Source: DATJIG01 sp050260515 (lineage in GTDB: Bacteria; Pseudomonadota; Alphaproteobacteria; SMXQ01). From it: 57,107 nt of DNA. The notes under the pieces are model-generated. The model searched no databases and was not told the origin of the DNA. It saw only the letters and a list, made by a program, of their open reading frames with translations. Both the position numbers and the translations under genes were made by a program. The DNA lies in NCBI GenBank assembly GCA_050260515.1, contig JBLNCI010000019.1, positions 1-57,107 of the forward strand, given 5' to 3'. This document shows, piece by piece, positions 15,353-23,836 of this stretch (positions within the stretch are counted from its first letter, which is position 1; every line of letters begins with the position of its first letter).

Positions 15353-16240
15353 ATGAACAATAAGTCCGATCCAACCTTCGCCTCTTCGTCCTTCGACGAA
15401 GAGGCCTTTGAGAGGGATCTCCTATTCGCAGAAGCGCATGCGCGTGCAATACACACGCGCGAAGAACGATTCGGTCGCTGGGCTTGGATCAATAAGCCGA
15501 TAACGATTTGGATCCTCACCACGGTCGCGGTGGGACTACTGAGCTTTTGCTACACGAATTACAGTTCGTGCCGAACCAGTCTCCAGACCGACAATGATAG
15601 ACTTGATCGGCTAGAAGCCGAACTCACCTACCGCGCGGGAGTTCTCGTCGGAGTAGTGAGCTCATATGCCTCATCCACCAAGGAGGGCACCGAGGATGAT
15701 ACGGCGGAGGAGCGGATTGCCGAACGTAGCACCACATTAGCAGTATCGATGGATCCCAGCGTCTCATACCATTTCGAAGAATTCCGCGGAAAATTTCCTG
15801 ATGAGATTGCCTATGAAGCGGGTCGAATTGTTTCGCGGTGGTACGCTGCGGAAGCACGCGCAGCCGATGACGAGCGCAGGACGGCTATGTACCCGCTGTT
15901 CGATATGTTGCCGAACCTAACGACGGATAAAAGATCCACGTCCCTGCTGAGCGAATATATCGGCGAAATAATGACGATCGGGAGACAGCCGCTACCCGGC
16001 GAGGAGCCATATCTTCACTGGATTGCTTTCGGCGGATTTCTCGACAAGTTCGATGTTTGGCGCGGGCTGTTTATGGGCCTTGCCAGCCCCGCTGACGCTA
16101 TTGTCGCTTCCCAAACCATCAAACGCGCGGAGCGCCTGAGTGGCGCTTTGGTTGCGGATATCCAGTACTTCTCATACCCGGGACGCAGCAGTGCTCTTTC
16201 GCCGTCGGTATGTTTCAGACGTAGCCTAGGAACGTCGTAG
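15353..16240 (+). CDS. Membrane-anchored protein of unknown function
   Basis: A 295-residue protein with an acidic N-terminus, one clear membrane segment at about residues 53-70 (ITIWILTTVAVGLLSFCY), then a coiled-coil-like TDNDRLDRLEAELTYRAG and a soluble C-terminal part. ATG 15353 is preferred over an upstream start. Its base composition is visibly less GC-rich than the flanking genes, like the DUF262 and HEPN genes after it, which suggests a transferred block. I recognise no domain; a role in the neighbouring DUF262/HEPN module is only a guess. Confidence 0.6.
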   Translation: MNNKSDPTFASSSFDEEAFERDLLFAEAHARAIHTREERFGRWAWINKPITIWILTTVAVGLLSFCYTNYSSCRTSLQTDNDRLDRLEAELTYRAGVLVGVVSSYASSTKEGTEDDTAEERIAERSTTLAVSMDPSVSYHFEEFRGKFPDEIAYEAGRIVSRWYAAEARAADDERRTAMYPLFDMLPNLTTDKRSTSLLSEYIGEIMTIGRQPLPGEEPYLHWIAFGGFLDKFDVWRGLFMGLASPADAIVASQTIKRAERLSGALVADIQYFSYPGRSSALSPSVCFRRSLGTS

Positions 16241-16251
16241 GGGGAGTGATA

Positions 16252-16479
16252 ATGCAAAGCGACTTCCCCATCGACGAACTCGCAGCGACCATCCGCGCGG
16301 CGCTCGCGCGCCAGGACACCGTTACGCTGCGCGATCTCCTCTCCGCCGACTCCCGCCGCCGCGATGCGGCGCTCAACGCGATCAGCGACTCGGTCGCCGC
16401 GCAGATTCACCGCGCGAACTGGGTCGTCTTTGAGGGCCCGGCGGCGGCGATGGAAGCGCCAGGGTTCGAGCGGGATTGA
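16252..16479 (+). CDS. Small hypothetical protein
   Basis: A 75-residue, mainly helical, high-GC reading frame with a good ribosome site (GGGGGAG, 6 bases before ATG 16252) and only 14 bases from the DUF262 gene. No family recognised. Its composition differs from the AT-richer genes on both sides, so it may be native DNA within the island or an accessory to the DUF262/HEPN pair. Confidence 0.5.
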   Translation: MQSDFPIDELAATIRAALARQDTVTLRDLLSADSRRRDAALNAISDSVAAQIHRANWVVFEGPAAAMEAPGFERD

Positions 16480-16493
16480 ATTAGGAGAAAAAA

Positions 16494-17606
16494 ATGCTCG
16501 ATGACGAAATCCAAAAAGCCCAAAAGGTCGTTAGGACCGATGCATACCAAATGTCTGTCGGTGAGATCGTTAGCCTATACCGTGAGGGCGAGCTCATAAT
16601 TCAACCCGACTTTCAACGGTTGTTCCGATGGAACATTGGGCAGAAGTCCAAGTTCATCGAATCACTATTACTCGGCATCCCCGTTCCCTCAATTTTCGTG
16701 TTCGAGAAAGAAGACTCGAAATGGGAACTGATTGACGGGTTACAACGTATCTCCACCATTCTGGAATTTATGGGTGCGCTTCGAGACCCCGATAGCAAGC
16801 AACTCCAAGCACCCTCGGTTCTAGTCGCCACTAAATATCTGCCATCGTTGAGCAACGTAGTGTGGGAGCGGACAGGAACGATCGCCGATGTCCCAGAAGA
16901 TGACCAACACCAGCTGGACAAGTCACTTCAATTGGCCATTCGCCGCGCTCGCATTGGCGTAGAGATCCTAAAGCGCCCAAGCGACAACAAGACGAAGTAC
17001 GACCTGTTTCAGCGGCTAAATGCGGGCGGCACTCCAGCAAACCCGCAAGAACTCCGCAACTGCATCATCATTATGGTCAACCCTGAGTATTTCCAACTTC
17101 TGAAACGGCTCGCCGACGATACAAATTTTCGATGTGTGCTTGCCGCCACCGACGATCAGATCGAACGTCAACGGCACATGGAATATGCGACCAGATTTCT
17201 CGTGCACTCGTATGTCCCATACGATGGAACGCTGGACGTCGAGGAGTACATCGACGATGGCATCGTACAACTCGCTTCTCGTGCCGAGATGGATGAGGTG
17301 ACGCGACGCTTCACCGCAACGTTCGCAGCACTAAATCGTGCGTTTGGGGATAGCGCGCTTCGCCGCTATGAGGATGGCAGGCATTCAGGGCGCGTCGGCC
17401 TTGTTGCCCTAGAATGCATCGCCGTCGGCGTAGGAAAAAACATTGACGCGATTATGCGCCTTCCGAATCCAGATGATTTTCTGGGCAACAAGATCAGGAA
17501 CTTTTGGGGACAGGCCGAACTAGAACGCATTATGTCGCCCGGCATTCGCGGGACCACACGGCTGTCACGCACGATTCCGTTTGGCGAAGCGTGGTTTCGT
17601 CCATGA
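16494..17606 (+). CDS. DUF262 (ParB-like nuclease-fold) protein
   Basis: A 370-residue DUF262 protein. The N-terminal domain has the family's PDFQRLFRWN (38-47) and LIDGLQRIST (79-88) motifs, the latter being the DGQQR-like ParB/Srx-fold motif associated with NTP binding or nuclease activity in GmrS-type proteins. There is no DUF1524 HNH nuclease domain fused at the C-terminus, unlike GmrSD. A strong AGGAG lies before the ATG. The stop overlaps the next start (ATGA at 17603), so it is co-translated with a HEPN protein. Together they look like a compact defence or toxin-antitoxin-like module; lower GC supports acquisition. Confidence 0.85.
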   Translation: MLDDEIQKAQKVVRTDAYQMSVGEIVSLYREGELIIQPDFQRLFRWNIGQKSKFIESLLLGIPVPSIFVFEKEDSKWELIDGLQRISTILEFMGALRDPDSKQLQAPSVLVATKYLPSLSNVVWERTGTIADVPEDDQHQLDKSLQLAIRRARIGVEILKRPSDNKTKYDLFQRLNAGGTPANPQELRNCIIIMVNPEYFQLLKRLADDTNFRCVLAATDDQIERQRHMEYATRFLVHSYVPYDGTLDVEEYIDDGIVQLASRAEMDEVTRRFTATFAALNRAFGDSALRRYEDGRHSGRVGLVALECIAVGVGKNIDAIMRLPNPDDFLGNKIRNFWGQAELERIMSPGIRGTTRLSRTIPFGEAWFRP

Positions 17607-18250
17607 CTAAGGCACGGTCGGAATCCGACCTGTCGAATCAATTCGATTCGGACATGGGATGGCGGATCAAAGAAATCTCCGATCTTAGGAGCGTCATCGA
17701 ACGTTCGGATCAAATGTCAACGCGAGCGTTACTGCGTGCCCTGATTCCAATCTTGTACGCGCACTGGGAGGGCCATGTGCGGTTCTGCGCTCAAAAATAT
17801 TTTGAGTTCATCTGCCTGCGCAGGTATCCATTTAGTGCGCTGGAAAAGCAAAGCTACGTAAACCATTTTTTAGTTCGGCTCGAAAATTTCTCCGTTCGGC
17901 GGCCGAACCTAAAGGAGAGAGCTGCACTGCTTTCGCAGGTGCTCGGGTCGCAAGATGCCCGGTTCTCTAAGATCGATCCGACTCTAATCGATACGCGATC
18001 CAACCTTAACTCCGACGTGTTGCAGGATATCTGCATCGTTTGCGCGGTGGACTACAGCCGTTTCGCCGAAAAAGCGGATTTCTTGGACCGAATAATTTTG
18101 AAACGTCGAAATTCGATCGCCCACGGCGAGGAGGTGTACATTGCCCGCGAGGACCTTGAATCGCTTATTGCAGATGTGATCGGGCTAATGCGGCTGTTCA
18201 GAAACCTGTTGGAAAATAAGATCTACGAGAAGACATACCTGGCGGCGTAA
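17603..18250 (+). CDS. HEPN-domain protein (MAE_28990-type)
   Basis: A 215-residue HEPN-superfamily protein. LYAHWEGHVR (51-60) and the C-terminal KRRNSIAHGE carrying Arg169...His174 (R-x4-H) are the hallmarks of HEPN ribonucleases of the MAE_28990/MAE_18760 type. It overlaps the DUF262 stop by ATGA. HEPN proteins are frequent RNA-cleaving effectors of defence systems, and this family is often found beside DUF262 genes. Predicted cytosolic. The RNase role and the pairing with DUF262 as control component are inference. Confidence 0.8.
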   Translation: MTKARSESDLSNQFDSDMGWRIKEISDLRSVIERSDQMSTRALLRALIPILYAHWEGHVRFCAQKYFEFICLRRYPFSALEKQSYVNHFLVRLENFSVRRPNLKERAALLSQVLGSQDARFSKIDPTLIDTRSNLNSDVLQDICIVCAVDYSRFAEKADFLDRIILKRRNSIAHGEEVYIAREDLESLIADVIGLMRLFRNLLENKIYEKTYLAA

Positions 18251-18409
18251 GAGCCTCAATTGGGCAATCCAAGCCACTGCTGCTTCGCTCACCCCTGCTA
18301 TACTCCGTCCACCGCCAACCCGGGGCACATCGGGGGCGGCAGGCGCGCGCACCACGCCCCTCGCGATACTAAACGCGCCCGGGGGCGGCAGCATCGAGGC
18401 AGGGATTTC

Positions 18410-19291
18410 ATGAGCACCGCGACCGCGACGAGCACCAACACGACGATCGACGTCCGTCCCCTCACCAGCCACGTCGGCGCCGAGATCCACGGCATCGACC
18501 TGCGCCAGCCGATGTCGGAGCGCGTCTACCGCGACGTCCGCGCGGCGCTCAACGAGCACGGCGTGATCTTCTTCCGCGACCAGGACATCACGCCGGCGCA
18601 GCAGCTCGCGTTCTCGGCGCGCTTCGGCAAGCCGCTCGTCGACGAGGTCAGCTCCGGCGGGCACCCCGAGGGCTTCCCCGAGATCCTGTTCATCGGCAAG
18701 GAGCCGGAGCAGACCCGCAACATCGGCGGCAACTGGCACTCCGACCACTCGTTCGACGAGATTCCGCCGCTCGGCGCGGTGCTGGTCGCGCGCGAGCTGC
18801 CGCCGTTCGGCGGCGACACCCTGTTCGCCAGCATGTACAACGCCTACGACACGCTGTCGGACGGCCTCAAGAAGACGCTATCCGGCATGCGCGCGATCCA
18901 CCGCAAGACCCGCGCCTACGACACGCTCGCCTCCGAGCGCGAGATCGGCGACGCCGAACGCGCGAAGATCCGCGCCAGGTTCAACGCGCTCGAGGTCTCG
19001 CACCCGGTGTGCCCGACGCACCCCGAGAGCGGCCGGCGCGTGCTCTACGTCAACCCGACGTACACCGTGCGCTTCGAGGGCTGGACCGAGAAGGAGAGCG
19101 AGCCGCTGCTCCAGTACCTGTACCAGCACGCGACGCGGCCGGAGAACTTCTGCCGCTTCGTGTGGCGCGAGGGCTCGATCGCGTTCTGGGACAACCGCTC
19201 GGTCTGGCACTACGCCGTCAACGACTACCACGGCGAGCGCCGCATGATGCACCGCATCACGATTGATGGGATGCCGTGGAAGGCGGCGTGA
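18410..19291 (+). CDS. TauD/TfdA-family Fe(II)/2-oxoglutarate dioxygenase
   Basis: A 293-residue non-haem iron dioxygenase. The metal triad is visible as His110-x-Asp112 (NWHSDHSF) and His267 (NRSVWHYAVND), and Arg278 in GERRMMHR should bind 2-oxoglutarate. The N-terminal PLTSHVGAEIHGIDL segment is typical of the family. Substrate cannot be called: taurine, 2,4-D-like aryloxyalkanoates, alkyl sulfates and others share the fold. ATG 18410 is used because homology begins there. It is a single gene right after the HEPN island. Confidence 0.88.
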   Translation: MSTATATSTNTTIDVRPLTSHVGAEIHGIDLRQPMSERVYRDVRAALNEHGVIFFRDQDITPAQQLAFSARFGKPLVDEVSSGGHPEGFPEILFIGKEPEQTRNIGGNWHSDHSFDEIPPLGAVLVARELPPFGGDTLFASMYNAYDTLSDGLKKTLSGMRAIHRKTRAYDTLASEREIGDAERAKIRARFNALEVSHPVCPTHPESGRRVLYVNPTYTVRFEGWTEKESEPLLQYLYQHATRPENFCRFVWREGSIAFWDNRSVWHYAVNDYHGERRMMHRITIDGMPWKAA

Positions 19292-19420
19292 GGCGGCAGG
19301 CGGAGCTCGCGACTCGATGCGCGTGATTCCCTCTTCTTCTCGCTTCTTCTCGTCATGGCCGGGCCTCGGGCGGGTTGCACCCCGCCCGATTCTAGAATCA
19401 CGAGCCGCGCTTTGCGCGGC

Positions 19421-19494
19421 GGGCCGACCATCCACGCGTTTTTCTCGGCCACAACTAAAGAACGTGGATGCCCGCCTTCGCGGGCATGACGCGG
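19421..19494 (+). repeat. Second copy of the GTGGAT intergenic repeat
   Basis: GGGCCGACCATCCACG...AACGTGGATGCCCGCCTTCGCGGGCATGACGCGG, the same ends and layout as 413-488. The 19292-19666 gap contains this element and a second GGGCATGACGG half-copy near 19600, but no supported gene. Confidence 0.6.
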
Positions 19495-19666
19495 AAAAAT
19501 GGACGCTCTCCCCGCGCAAGCCGGGCTTCGTTCATTGAAGACACCGGCGGGACACATCGCTACGCCGACCACGACGGCGAAACAGCCCGGAACAAGTCCG
19601 GGCATGACGGCTGGGGTCCCCGAGTCAATACGCACGACGCAGCCGTGAGCCGGCGCTGATCGCACG

Positions 19667-20473
19667 TCAGGCGCTCGCCGTCACCACCAGCGCGCTCATC
19701 TTCGCCTCCACCGGGCCGGGGCCGAACCGGCCGGCGAGCGCCTCGGCCGCGGCACTCGTGGCGTCGTCGAGGCCGATGCCGCCGCGCGCCTCGATCTCGC
19801 CGCGGAGCGGCGTCCCGTGACAGAACGCGACCGCGACGTCGCGCGGGCTCGCGGCGCGGCTGGTGCGCGCGACGGTGTCGATCGCGACGCGGGCGAAGCC
19901 CGCCTCGGCGAGCTGGCCGCGGATCGTCGCCGCGTCGTGGTAGCCGTGCGGCGTGCGGGCGAGGAAGCGCGGCGGATCGTCGGGGAACAGCGCGGCCAGC
20001 TCCTCGGTCACGGTGTCGGCGAACGCGTTGTCGGCGATCGCGCCCCACACGCTGAACAGGAAGCGCCCGCCCGGGCGCAGCACGCGACGCGCCTCGCGGT
20101 AGGCCGTCACCTTGTCGGGGAAGAACATCGCGCCGAACTGGCAGACGACGGCGTCGAACGCGGCGTCGCCGAACGGCAGGTCCTGCGCGTCGGCTTCGCG
20201 CCACGTCACCCGCGGGTCTGCGAGGCGCCGGCGGGCCGCCGCGAGCATCGCCGGATTGAGGTCGGTCGCGACGATGCGCACGGCCGGGAGCCGCGCCGCA
20301 AGCGCCCGCGTCACCACGCCGGTGCCGGCGGCGACTTCGAGAATGTCTCCCGCGCTTCCCGCCGCGATCCGACCGGCGAGGTCGTCGGCGTAGGCCTCGA
20401 AGATCAGCGGGACCATGTAGCGGTCGTAGATCTCGGGGACCGCCCCCGCGAACACCGTGTCGCCTGCGGTCAT
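19667..20473 (-). CDS. Class I SAM-dependent methyltransferase
   Basis: A 268-residue methyltransferase of the UbiE/Methyltransf_11 type. The SAM site reads ILEVAAGTGVVTRALA, followed by the acidic end of strand 2 in VATDLNPAMLAAARRRL and DAQDLPFGDAAFDAVVCQFG as motif III. The family uses include small molecules such as aromatic compounds and quinones; the substrate is unknown. It is divergent from the AhpD-like gene at 20712. Confidence 0.88.
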   Translation of the reverse strand: MTAGDTVFAGAVPEIYDRYMVPLIFEAYADDLAGRIAAGSAGDILEVAAGTGVVTRALAARLPAVRIVATDLNPAMLAAARRRLADPRVTWREADAQDLPFGDAAFDAVVCQFGAMFFPDKVTAYREARRVLRPGGRFLFSVWGAIADNAFADTVTEELAALFPDDPPRFLARTPHGYHDAATIRGQLAEAGFARVAIDTVARTSRAASPRDVAVAFCHGTPLRGEIEARGGIGLDDATSAAAEALAGRFGPGPVEAKMSALVVTASA

Positions 20474-20711
20474 GGAAGTCCTCCGTCGCCGCCGATGGCC
20501 CGGAGTCTAGTCCCGGGTGCCGCGCCGCCGGTGTGTTTTCCGATCTCCGCAATCGCCATGGCGCGCGGGGCGTTCGTGCCGGCCGGCTTTTCACGGCGGA
20601 CGGGGTGCGACCGTCTTCGGCGGCGACCACGGCAATAGGATACGTCTCCGCGGCGCGATAGCGGCATGGCGACGCTGGTGTAGACTGCGGGGCAAAGCCG
20701 CAGGAGCCGCC

Positions 20712-21245
20712 ATGACCTTCTTTCCCTCGCTTCCGCCCAACGCCGGAATCGGCGAGCTGTTCACGCTGAACCCCGAGCTGCGCAAGGCGATGACCGAGCT
20801 CGGACGCGTCATCATGCGCGGCGAATCGCCGCTGACGCCGGCGCAGCGCGAAACCATCGCCGCCTATGTCTCGGCGCTGAACAAGTGCGCCTACTGCTAC
20901 AACGGCCACTCGCAGATGGCGGTGAACCTCGGCGTCGCGCGCGCCACGCTCGACCGCATCGTCGACGACGTCGACGGCGCGCCGGTGGACGAGGCGTTCA
21001 AGCCGATCCTGCGCTACGTCCGCAAGCTCACGCTGACGCCCGACGCCATGACCCAGGCCGACGCCGACGCGGTCTACGCCGCGGGCTGGTCGGAGCGCGC
21101 GCTCCACGATGCGATCCTGGTGTGCTGCCGGTTCAACTTCATGAACCGGCTCAGCCTCGGCCACGGCCTCGATCCCGCCGCCGAGACCGCCGAACACCGG
21201 GCGCAGAAGATGAGCTACGCCCAGCCGGCGGCGCCCGAACGCTGA
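20712..21245 (+). CDS. AhpD/carboxymuconolactone decarboxylase-like protein
   Basis: A 177-residue AhpD-fold protein with the redox-type motif CAYCYNGH (Cys59, Cys62, His66), as in uncharacterised peroxidase-related members of the CMD family. It probably reduces a peroxide or disulfide in the cytosol. AGGAG stands 8 bases before the ATG. The next gene, a VOC protein, starts 35 bases later, so the two and the following VOC gene probably form a small operon. Confidence 0.85.
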   Translation: MTFFPSLPPNAGIGELFTLNPELRKAMTELGRVIMRGESPLTPAQRETIAAYVSALNKCAYCYNGHSQMAVNLGVARATLDRIVDDVDGAPVDEAFKPILRYVRKLTLTPDAMTQADADAVYAAGWSERALHDAILVCCRFNFMNRLSLGHGLDPAAETAEHRAQKMSYAQPAAPER

Positions 21246-21279
21246 CCGACAAACGCTGACCGACAACGGAGCCGATGCG

Positions 21280-21678
21280 GTGACCGCCCTCTCCTTCTCC
21301 ATCCATCACATCATGGTGCCGGTCGCCGATCTCGACCGCGCCATCGACTTCTACACGGGGCTGTTCGGCATGGGGCTGATCAGCCGCAAGACGTTCACCG
21401 AGCGCGCGGTCGAGATCGCCATGGTCGGCTACGGGAATCCGCCGGGGCCGCCGCAACTGGAGCTGGTGAAGGACCTGCGGCCCGGGGCTCCGGCGCCGGC
21501 GCCGCTGCCCAACCACATCGCCATCGACGCGAGCGACCTCAAGGCGCTGTGCGACCGGCTCGCCGCCGCCAACGTGACGTTCACCGAGCCGTTCGCGCCA
21601 CGCCCCGACGGCAAGGGGTTCTCGGCCTGGGTCAAGGACCGCGACGGCCACGCGCTACAGCTCTCGCAGCGGGGCTGA
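21280..21678 (+). CDS. VOC-family (glyoxalase-like) protein
   Basis: A 132-residue vicinal-oxygen-chelate protein. SIHHIMVPVADLDRAIDFYTGLFGM is the classic first beta-alpha-beta module, with His8 or His9 a possible metal ligand, and WVKDRDGHALQLSQ is the closing strand with a second ligand position. Members act as glyoxalases, ring-cleaving dioxygenases, isomerases or resistance proteins; this one cannot be assigned. GTG start at 21280. Confidence 0.8.
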   Translation: MTALSFSIHHIMVPVADLDRAIDFYTGLFGMGLISRKTFTERAVEIAMVGYGNPPGPPQLELVKDLRPGAPAPAPLPNHIAIDASDLKALCDRLAAANVTFTEPFAPRPDGKGFSAWVKDRDGHALQLSQRG

Positions 21679-21703
21679 CGAGACACGATAACGGGAGGCG
21701 CCG

Positions 21704-22042
21704 ATGGCGCACATCCAGCACCTGGCGATCCGCTCGAAAGACCCCGAGCGCCTCGCCCGCTACTACGAGCGGACGTTCGGCTGGACGCGGCTCTCGACCC
21801 GGCCGAGCGGCGGCGTCCATCTGTCGGACGGCCACATCAATCTGTCGATCCTGAACGCGCGCGACGGCGACGAGGGCCTCGAGCACTTCGGCGTGAAGCT
21901 CGACAGCGCCGACGAGATCGCCGCGGCGGCCTCGCAGGCACTCGGCCGGGACGAGAGCGGCAATGCCGCCGAGCACCGCATGACCGATCCCGACGGCAAC
22001 ATGTTCGACGTCTCGGTGAAGGGATTCCTCGATCGGGCCTAG
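21704..22042 (+). CDS. VOC-family protein
   Basis: A 112-residue second VOC protein 25 bases after the first. IQHLAIRSKDPERLARYYERTFGW is the opening module and MTDPDGNMFDVSVKG the closing strand. HLSDGHINLSILN carries a His often found in the active site. GGGAGG precedes the ATG. It probably shares a transcript with the AhpD-like and first VOC gene; a joint pathway is not known. Confidence 0.82.
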   Translation: MAHIQHLAIRSKDPERLARYYERTFGWTRLSTRPSGGVHLSDGHINLSILNARDGDEGLEHFGVKLDSADEIAAAASQALGRDESGNAAEHRMTDPDGNMFDVSVKGFLDRA

Positions 22043-22179
22043 GCCCGATCGACTGAGGAAAGTTTTGCGGTCGTGAGACGGATCCGGCTTTACGAAGCGG
22101 CGCACCCGGCGCGATGGCGATCTAAGAATCGGCGCGCGTGACCGCGGTCCGCTTCGACAAGCCGCGCGTGAGCGGCGGC

Positions 22180-22542
22180 CTAGCGCGCGCCGGCGTTCGG
22201 ATCGGGGCCGCCGGTCGCGCCCGAGTTCGGAGCCCTGCGCTGCGGGATCGCCCCCGGGGGATAGTTCAAGGGAGGCACGCAGCGCGCTTCCCGCGATCCG
22301 ATCGGGCAATCGCTGGCGCCGGTGCCGGTGCCGCCGCTGACGCCGGTGCCGCCGCTCGGACGACTGGCGCCGGACGCGCCCTGCCCCGAGCCGCCGATGC
22401 CGGTCGACGGCGTCGAGGTCGGACCGGCCGCGCCGGTCGAACCGCCGCTGGTGGCGTTCTGGGCGGACGCGATGCTTGCCAATGCCGTCAGCGCCGCAAT
22501 ACCGACGGCCGTCGTCAAAGCTGCCGATAGACGGGATGCCAT
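22180..22542 (-). CDS. Small secreted Gly/Ser-rich protein with PPG motif
   Basis: A 120-residue exported protein: signal peptide ending at ASIASAQ (about residue 28), then a Gly/Ser/Thr-rich linker with GTGVSGGTGTG-type repeats, then CPIGSREARCVPP and NYPPGAIP near the end. The two Cys could form a disulfide. It is clearly related to 23447-23836 (CGMGSLDPRCAPP, DYPPGAVP) and, in overall design, to 25204-25581. Function unknown; periplasmic or surface location is likely. Confidence 0.65.
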   Translation of the reverse strand: MASRLSAALTTAVGIAALTALASIASAQNATSGGSTGAAGPTSTPSTGIGGSGQGASGASRPSGGTGVSGGTGTGASDCPIGSREARCVPPLNYPPGAIPQRRAPNSGATGGPDPNAGAR

Positions 22543-22741
22543 GTCCGCTCCTGTCGCTGCTCCTGTCGCCGATGGGCTCGGACAGGATGCACCCGCCGGC
22601 GGTGACGCGGCTATGGCGTTGTCGCGGAATTTTGGCGCCCCGCGGACGGAGCGGTGGGCGCACGCTGCAACGCTGTCGCGTGGTGCGAGGGACGCGGCGC
22701 TCGCGTCCTGCTCCCCAAAAGAAAGCCCGGCCCAAAAGAAA

Positions 22742-22771
22742 GACCGGGCGCGGATCGCTCCCCGCCCGGTC
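22742..22771 (-). terminator. Terminator of the small secreted protein gene
   Basis: Stem GACCGGGCG / CGCCCGGTC; on the minus strand it is followed by TTTCTTTTGGG. It lies 40 bases beyond the stop of the gene at 22811-23101. Confidence 0.75.
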
Positions 22772-22810
22772 TACCCATTCATCAGGTGGTCGGCGGCGGA
22801 GCCGCCGGGA

Positions 22811-23101
22811 TCACTTCTTCGGCGCGGCCGCCTTGGTGCTGAGGCTGTTGCCGCCGCTCCGGGCGTGGATGCAGGTGCCCTTCGAGTTGCGGACCTCGAT
22901 GCAGTTCCCGCCCGACGACATGCCTTTGGAGCTCTTGGTGCTGCTCGCCGCCGGCGCCGCGGCCTTGCCGCTGCTCGGAGCCTTCTGCTGTGCCCAGGCG
23001 GCGCCCGAGAACGCCAGCGCCGCGGCCGCGACCGCCGCAATCGCGATTGCCCGAAGCCCCTTGTCCCGAAGTCCGCTGTCCCGAAGCTCGATGTGACGCA
23101 T
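22811..23101 (-). CDS. Small secreted Ser/Lys/Ala-rich protein
   Basis: A 96-residue protein with a basic N-terminus and a signal peptide ending at GAAWAQ (about residue 38). The mature part is low complexity except for GGNCIEVRNSKGTCIHARS, in which two Cys, 10 residues apart, sit in a short predicted beta-hairpin. Ribosome site GGAGGCAGG precedes the ATG. Its promoter region contains the nested palindrome at 23122-23146, so it is probably regulated. Function unknown. Confidence 0.65.
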   Translation of the reverse strand: MRHIELRDSGLRDKGLRAIAIAAVAAAALAFSGAAWAQQKAPSSGKAAAPAASSTKSSKGMSSGGNCIEVRNSKGTCIHARSGGNSLSTKAAAPKK

Positions 23102-23121
23102 TCCTGCCTCCGCTGGTTGGA

Positions 23122-23146
23122 TAGTCTTATATAAGACATAAGACTA
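23122..23146. promoter_or_regulatory. Nested palindromic operator TAGTCTTAT-ATAAGAC-ATAAGACTA
   Basis: GTCTTATATAAGAC is a perfect 14-bp palindrome, and TAGTCTTAT/ATAAGACTA form an overlapping larger one, giving three ATAAGAC half-sites. It is AT-rich in a GC-rich setting and 21 bases upstream of the secreted protein start, where an operator would block transcription. The regulator is not identified. The rest of 23102-23446 holds no gene I can support. Confidence 0.6.
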
Positions 23147-23446
23147 TACCGGGCGGCAGTTGTGCAAGCGTGTTCTCCGCGTGGGTTATTCGGGGGCGAG
23201 TTGCGGCGCCGGGTCTCCGCCGGGTGCAGGCGACGGATGCACGAGCGGACCCGGGCACCGACATCCGACGCTGCGATGCGATTGGGCTGCGGCGATCGGG
23301 CCATGGGACGGGATCGTTGGCTCCCGGGCACGGGACTCCGACGTCGCGGACGCTCGCGACCACGGTCCAGTCACCGTTCCCTCCCCTCCTCACCGGCCGG
23401 CGCCCAGCCCGATGCCACTGACGCCGTCCGGGTCCATTGCCGGCGA

Positions 23447-23836
23447 CTACCGGTCGTAGCGCGGGACCTGGCTCTTCGGATCGACGTTGCCGCTCCGCTC
23501 CGAGGGCGCGGAGCCCGCGCCGGAGCCGCCGACGGCGCCCGACGATCCCGAGCTCGCGCCGCTGTTGGGCGCCGGCACCGCGCCCGGCGGATAGTCGCTC
23601 GGCGCGCGCTGCGCGGGGCCCGGCGGCGCGCAGCGGGGATCGAGCGATCCCATGCCGCAGTCGAGCCGCCCGCTCTGCCCCGTCACGCCGGGCGACGTCC
23701 CCGGCACCGCCGGGCCGCCGAGCCGGTTCGGCGTCGAGTCGCTGTTGGACTGGGCCCACGCGGCGCCCGACAGCGCCGTCACGGCCGCGGCGACCAGCGC
23801 CGCGCGCGTGATCGCTCCGAATGCTGTGCGTTCCAT
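23447..23836 (-). CDS. Small secreted protein with PPG motif
   Basis: A 129-residue exported protein: signal peptide ending at GAAWAQ (about 29), a Pro/Gly-rich part with CGMGSLDPRCAPP, then DYPPGAVP and a Ser/Gly-rich tail (GASSGSSGAVGGSG). It shares the two-Cys block and the YPPGA motif with 22180-22542. GGGAGGAAG precedes the ATG. Function unknown. The block looks like a local family expansion of envelope proteins. Confidence 0.65.
   Translation of the reverse strand: MERTAFGAITRAALVAAAVTALSGAAWAQSNSDSTPNRLGGPAVPGTSPGVTGQSGRLDCGMGSLDPRCAPPGPAQRAPSDYPPGAVPAPNSGASSGSSGAVGGSGAGSAPSERSGNVDPKSQVPRYDR

Noticed and set aside
23160..23459. Overlapping frames on both strands between the small secreted protein genes
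   Set aside because: They have no ribosome site or recognised motif, and overlap each other in a region with no codon-like signal.
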